Assembly: GCA_903908715.1 (NCBI GenBank)
Contig: CAIVSY010000085.1
Span: forward strand, 1 to 45,439
Direction: 5' to 3'
DNA from: an uncultured bacterium
GTDB lineage: Bacteria > Verrucomicrobiota > Kiritimatiellia > CAIKKV01 > CAITUY01
DNA length: 45,439 nucleotides
Positions 43,599 through 45,439 of the stretch are shown here, piece by piece (the first letter of the stretch is position 1; each line of letters begins with the position of its first letter). Below the pieces are notes generated by a model. It had not been told where the DNA came from. It saw only the letters and a program-made list of their open reading frames with translations, and made no database searches. Both the position numbers and the translations under genes were made by a program.

Positions 43599-44738
43599 TT
43601 ATCCATCCGATCCCGGAGCGGACACCCCCGACGCCCGCGGGAACTTCAAGGGCCGCCTCGCATCCCCCGCCACGTAGACCGTCTGCGACGGGAAAGCGAA
43701 TTCGATTCCATCCTCACTGAACCGGCGCAGGATCTCCATGTTCACCTTTTCGTTGAACTCCATGAATTCCCAGTAATTCGCCTTGCAGAACCAGTAGATC
43801 ACCATGATATCCAGCGAAGAGGAACCAAAATCCTTGAACACCACCCTTGGCGGCATCGATGGATCCGCATTCGGATGATCCGCCAGGGTCTGCTTGAGAA
43901 TCTCCATGGCGCGCCGGACCTTCTCGGGAGGCGTGTCATAGGTCAGCCCGATGTTCATGACCCGGCGCAGATAAGGCCGCTTGCCCGCATTCTGGATACC
44001 CTTCCCCGCCAAGTCGCCATTGGGAATGGTCACCAGGTCGCCATCAAAGGTCCGGAGCCGCGTGGAACGGAAGCCGACGTTCTCCACCACGCCGTCATAC
44101 TTGTCCACCATTATCCGGTCTCCCAGTTCAAAGGGCTTGTCGGTCAGGACCGTGATGGAACCGAAGAAGTTCTTGATCGTCTCCTGTGCGGCCAAGGCAA
44201 CCGCCAGACCGCCCACACCGAGCCCGGCAAGAATCGAGGTCAGCGGCTTGTCGCTCAGGACCGTCGCCACCTGGACCAGGCAGAGCACCACCACGGTAAC
44301 GCGGAGGCTGCTGCGCACCATGGGCGCAAGCATGTCGTCCAGTTTGCTGGGCGTCCGGGCCGCCGCCCTCTCCATGGCGCTGCTGACGACGTCCACCATG
44401 CAGTACAGGACATAGCCGGTCGCCAGGACCACCAGGACATGGGTCGACGCGACGGCAAAAGAACTTACGGCAGGCGAGAGCACCAGCAGGTGCAGGCCCG
44501 TCTTCAGGGCGATTACAACCAGTGCGAATACGGCGGCCTTTCCGATGGCCTTGAGGAAAGAGGCCAGGACAAACCGGTTCCGCGCCTCCACAGCTTCGGC
44601 CGCCTTGGCGAGGTAAAAGCGGGCCACCCTGCCCGCGATGCCGGCCACCAGCACCGCCAGCAGCCACACCATGAACCGCCACACTTCATTCCCGCCCAAC
44701 GTGCTTTGGAACCACGCCACACCCACCTGCAAATCCAT
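43599..44738 (-). CDS. MscS-family mechanosensitive channel
   Basis: A 379-residue small-conductance channel. Three or four TM segments lie in the first ~175 residues. The pore helix is ILAGLGVGGLAVALAAQETIKNFFGS with the Gly/Ala packing of MscS TM3, followed by the beta domain (DKPFELGDRIMVDKYDGVVENVGFRSTRLRTFDGDLVTIPNG). GGGAGG lies 7 nt before the ATG. A TATAAT on the minus strand (44785-44780) is a possible -10, without a clear -35. It relieves turgor on hypo-osmotic shock and starts a three-gene operon. Confidence 0.93.
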   Translation of the reverse strand: MDLQVGVAWFQSTLGGNEVWRFMVWLLAVLVAGIAGRVARFYLAKAAEAVEARNRFVLASFLKAIGKAAVFALVVIALKTGLHLLVLSPAVSSFAVASTHVLVVLATGYVLYCMVDVVSSAMERAAARTPSKLDDMLAPMVRSSLRVTVVVLCLVQVATVLSDKPLTSILAGLGVGGLAVALAAQETIKNFFGSITVLTDKPFELGDRIMVDKYDGVVENVGFRSTRLRTFDGDLVTIPNGDLAGKGIQNAGKRPYLRRVMNIGLTYDTPPEKVRRAMEILKQTLADHPNADPSMPPRVVFKDFGSSSLDIMVIYWFCKANYWEFMEFNEKVNMEILRRFSEDGIEFAFPSQTVYVAGDARRPLKFPRASGVSAPGSDG

Positions 44739-44945
44739 GCATCAACCTCCCAGTCTGAACCTTTTTGAGAGAGCCCTTCATTATAGGGAAACAGCTTCCA
44801 ATTCCACCTTTTTCTGTCACTCGTCACTGGATTCTGGATTCCAGTAACAGTTAAGCTCCCAAGACATCAGGGTCATCCATGTGAAGCGAAGTCAAGACAG
44901 AATCGTCCTGACCTGATTGTGATCTTTTATGACTCCAACTGTCTT

Positions 44946-45036
44946 CAATGTGGGAGGCGCGCTCCGCGCGGCGATGCTTGTTCATCCCGGCCACCACCAT
45001 GAACCTGTCGCGGCACGGAGTGCCCCTCCCACATTG
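44946..45036. repeat. Paired REP-like palindromic element
   Basis: Two 30-nt units face each other (44946-44975 on plus, 45036-45007 on minus). Each starts CAATGTGGGAGG followed by a 5-bp hairpin with loop TCC. They differ at 5 of 30 positions; four of these are two compensated base pairs in the stem (C-G/G-C and G-C/A-T). This matches REP/BIME elements mobilised by RAYT transposases. No second copy was noticed in the window. Confidence 0.7.
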
Positions 45037-45111
45037 ATTCAGTTCCTGCCCATGGTCTCGGGAGGTCATCGGGTCAGCGCAACAACCGCTTGTACATCAA
45101 GTAGATCCGGT

Positions 45112-45157
45112 TTGACGGCATGTGAAGCTATACTTTATAATGCATTGTTGTACAACA
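45112..45157 (+). promoter_or_regulatory. Strong promoter with operator-like palindrome at the start site
   Basis: TTGACG (45112-45117), an 18-nt spacer and a perfect TATAAT (45136-45141). The perfect 12-bp palindrome TGTTGTACAACA (45146-45157) covers the predicted transcription start. It faces the partial ORF at the right edge, about 90 bp away. Confidence 0.5.
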
Positions 45158-45237
45158 TGCTGCAAATGCTTCACACAGAAAGATAGAGCGGGTAGACAAG
45201 CGCCCTGATTTATGCTACATTATATGCATAATTTTGG

Positions 45238-45439
45238 ATGCGGTGTTATGCAGCGCAGAAAACGACAGAGCGCAGGATATGGCGTAATTCCTGCGCACTC
45301 TGCGAGGCAGGGTGTTTTGCAAGAGCATCCACGAACATAGCCGGAATCGTTCTAAATCTCGCAGGCGCAGTCCGCCCGAAGGACGGCAACGGAGATATGA
45401 CCGCCACACTGGATATGGGCGCCTATGAGGTGCCGGCCA
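45238..45439 (+). CDS. Partial ORF ending in a choice-of-anchor-Q-like motif; possible gene remnant
   Basis: An open frame from ATG 45238 to the window edge (67 codons). Residues after ~33 (STNIAGIVLNLAGAVRPKDG, then GDMTATLDMGAYE) match the C-terminal repeat of right-handed beta-helix surface proteins (DLAG-x-x-RP-x-DGNG...DxGAYE). The beta-helix body that normally precedes this is missing, the first ~30 residues are Cys/Arg-rich and unlike it, and there is no Shine-Dalgarno site. A decayed 3' fragment is more likely than a gene start; the downstream sequence is not visible. Confidence 0.45.
   Translation, partial: MRCYAAQKTTERRIWRNSCALCEAGCFARASTNIAGIVLNLAGAVRPKDGNGDMTATLDMGAYEVPA

Larger units (their letters stand above)
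44739..45237. other. Noncoding region with repeat and regulatory elements
   Basis: About 500 bp with no supported gene. It contains a small hairpin near 44827-44846 (ACTGGA/TCCAGT), the paired REP-like element (44946-45036), and a promoter with overlapping palindrome (45112-45157). An outer inverted repeat TGTGAAGC (45121-45128) / GCTTCACA (45168-45175) surrounds the palindrome. Confidence 0.7.

Overview
The window looks like a chromosomal segment of a Gram-negative bacterium of the PVC group, most likely Kiritimatiellota or Lentisphaerota. The envelope genes (RND pump, outer-membrane lipoproteins, secretin, Wza/Wzc-like proteins) show an outer membrane. The partial 16S gene carries the EUB338-IV form of the universal probe site (118-135), which I recall as the Lentisphaerae-type variant. 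A 'choice-of-anchor Q'-like C-terminus at the right edge also fits that group. The phylum call is an inference from these features. REGION 1 (1-900): the 5' part of a 16S rRNA gene on the minus strand, with a recognisable promoter, a terminator-like hairpin and a boxA-like site in its leader. REGION 2 (890-10.5 kb, plus strand): a TetR regulator, TolC-like protein, membrane-fusion protein and RND pump with overlapping or close-set genes, then a BtuF-BtuC-BtuD corrinoid-type ABC importer whose ATPase has an extra C-terminal domain. REGION 3 (10.5-13.6 kb): a divergent pair made of an ATP-grasp ligase and a 651-residue protein of unknown family. This is the best candidate for an undescribed system. 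REGION 4 (13.6-16.3 kb): tRNA-Pro, a parvulin-type isomerase, TsaB, tRNA-His and a membrane-anchored TPR-like protein. REGION 5 (16.3-21.8 kb, mostly minus): polysaccharide export, consisting of an outer-membrane barrel protein, a Wzc-like tyrosine kinase/copolymerase, a Wza-like lipoprotein and an Ala-rich coiled-coil protein. No glycosyltransferases are present. A strong intrinsic terminator lies just ahead of the Wzc-like start codon. REGION 6 (21.8-33.9 kb, minus): a tRNA with anticodon CAT, then a complete type IVa pilus operon running pilT-pilQ-pilB-pilC-pilA-pilM-pilN-pilO-pilV-pilW-pilX-lipoprotein. The major pilin gene is flanked by stem-loops. REGION 7 (34.2-38.6 kb, minus): a TPR lipoprotein, NifU, NifS and an amidohydrolase in one operon ending at a terminator. 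REGION 8 (38.8-41.8 kb, plus): glutamyl- and glutaminyl-tRNA synthetases in tandem. REGION 9 (42.1-44.7 kb, minus): a MscS channel, a DUF502 membrane protein and an alpha/beta hydrolase. REGION 10 (44.7-45.4 kb): noncoding DNA with a paired REP-like element, a strong promoter over a palindrome, and the start of an ORF that runs off the window. Many start codons were moved downstream of the longest possible ORF because of Shine-Dalgarno sites, ATGA-type overlaps or signal peptides; the individual entries say where.
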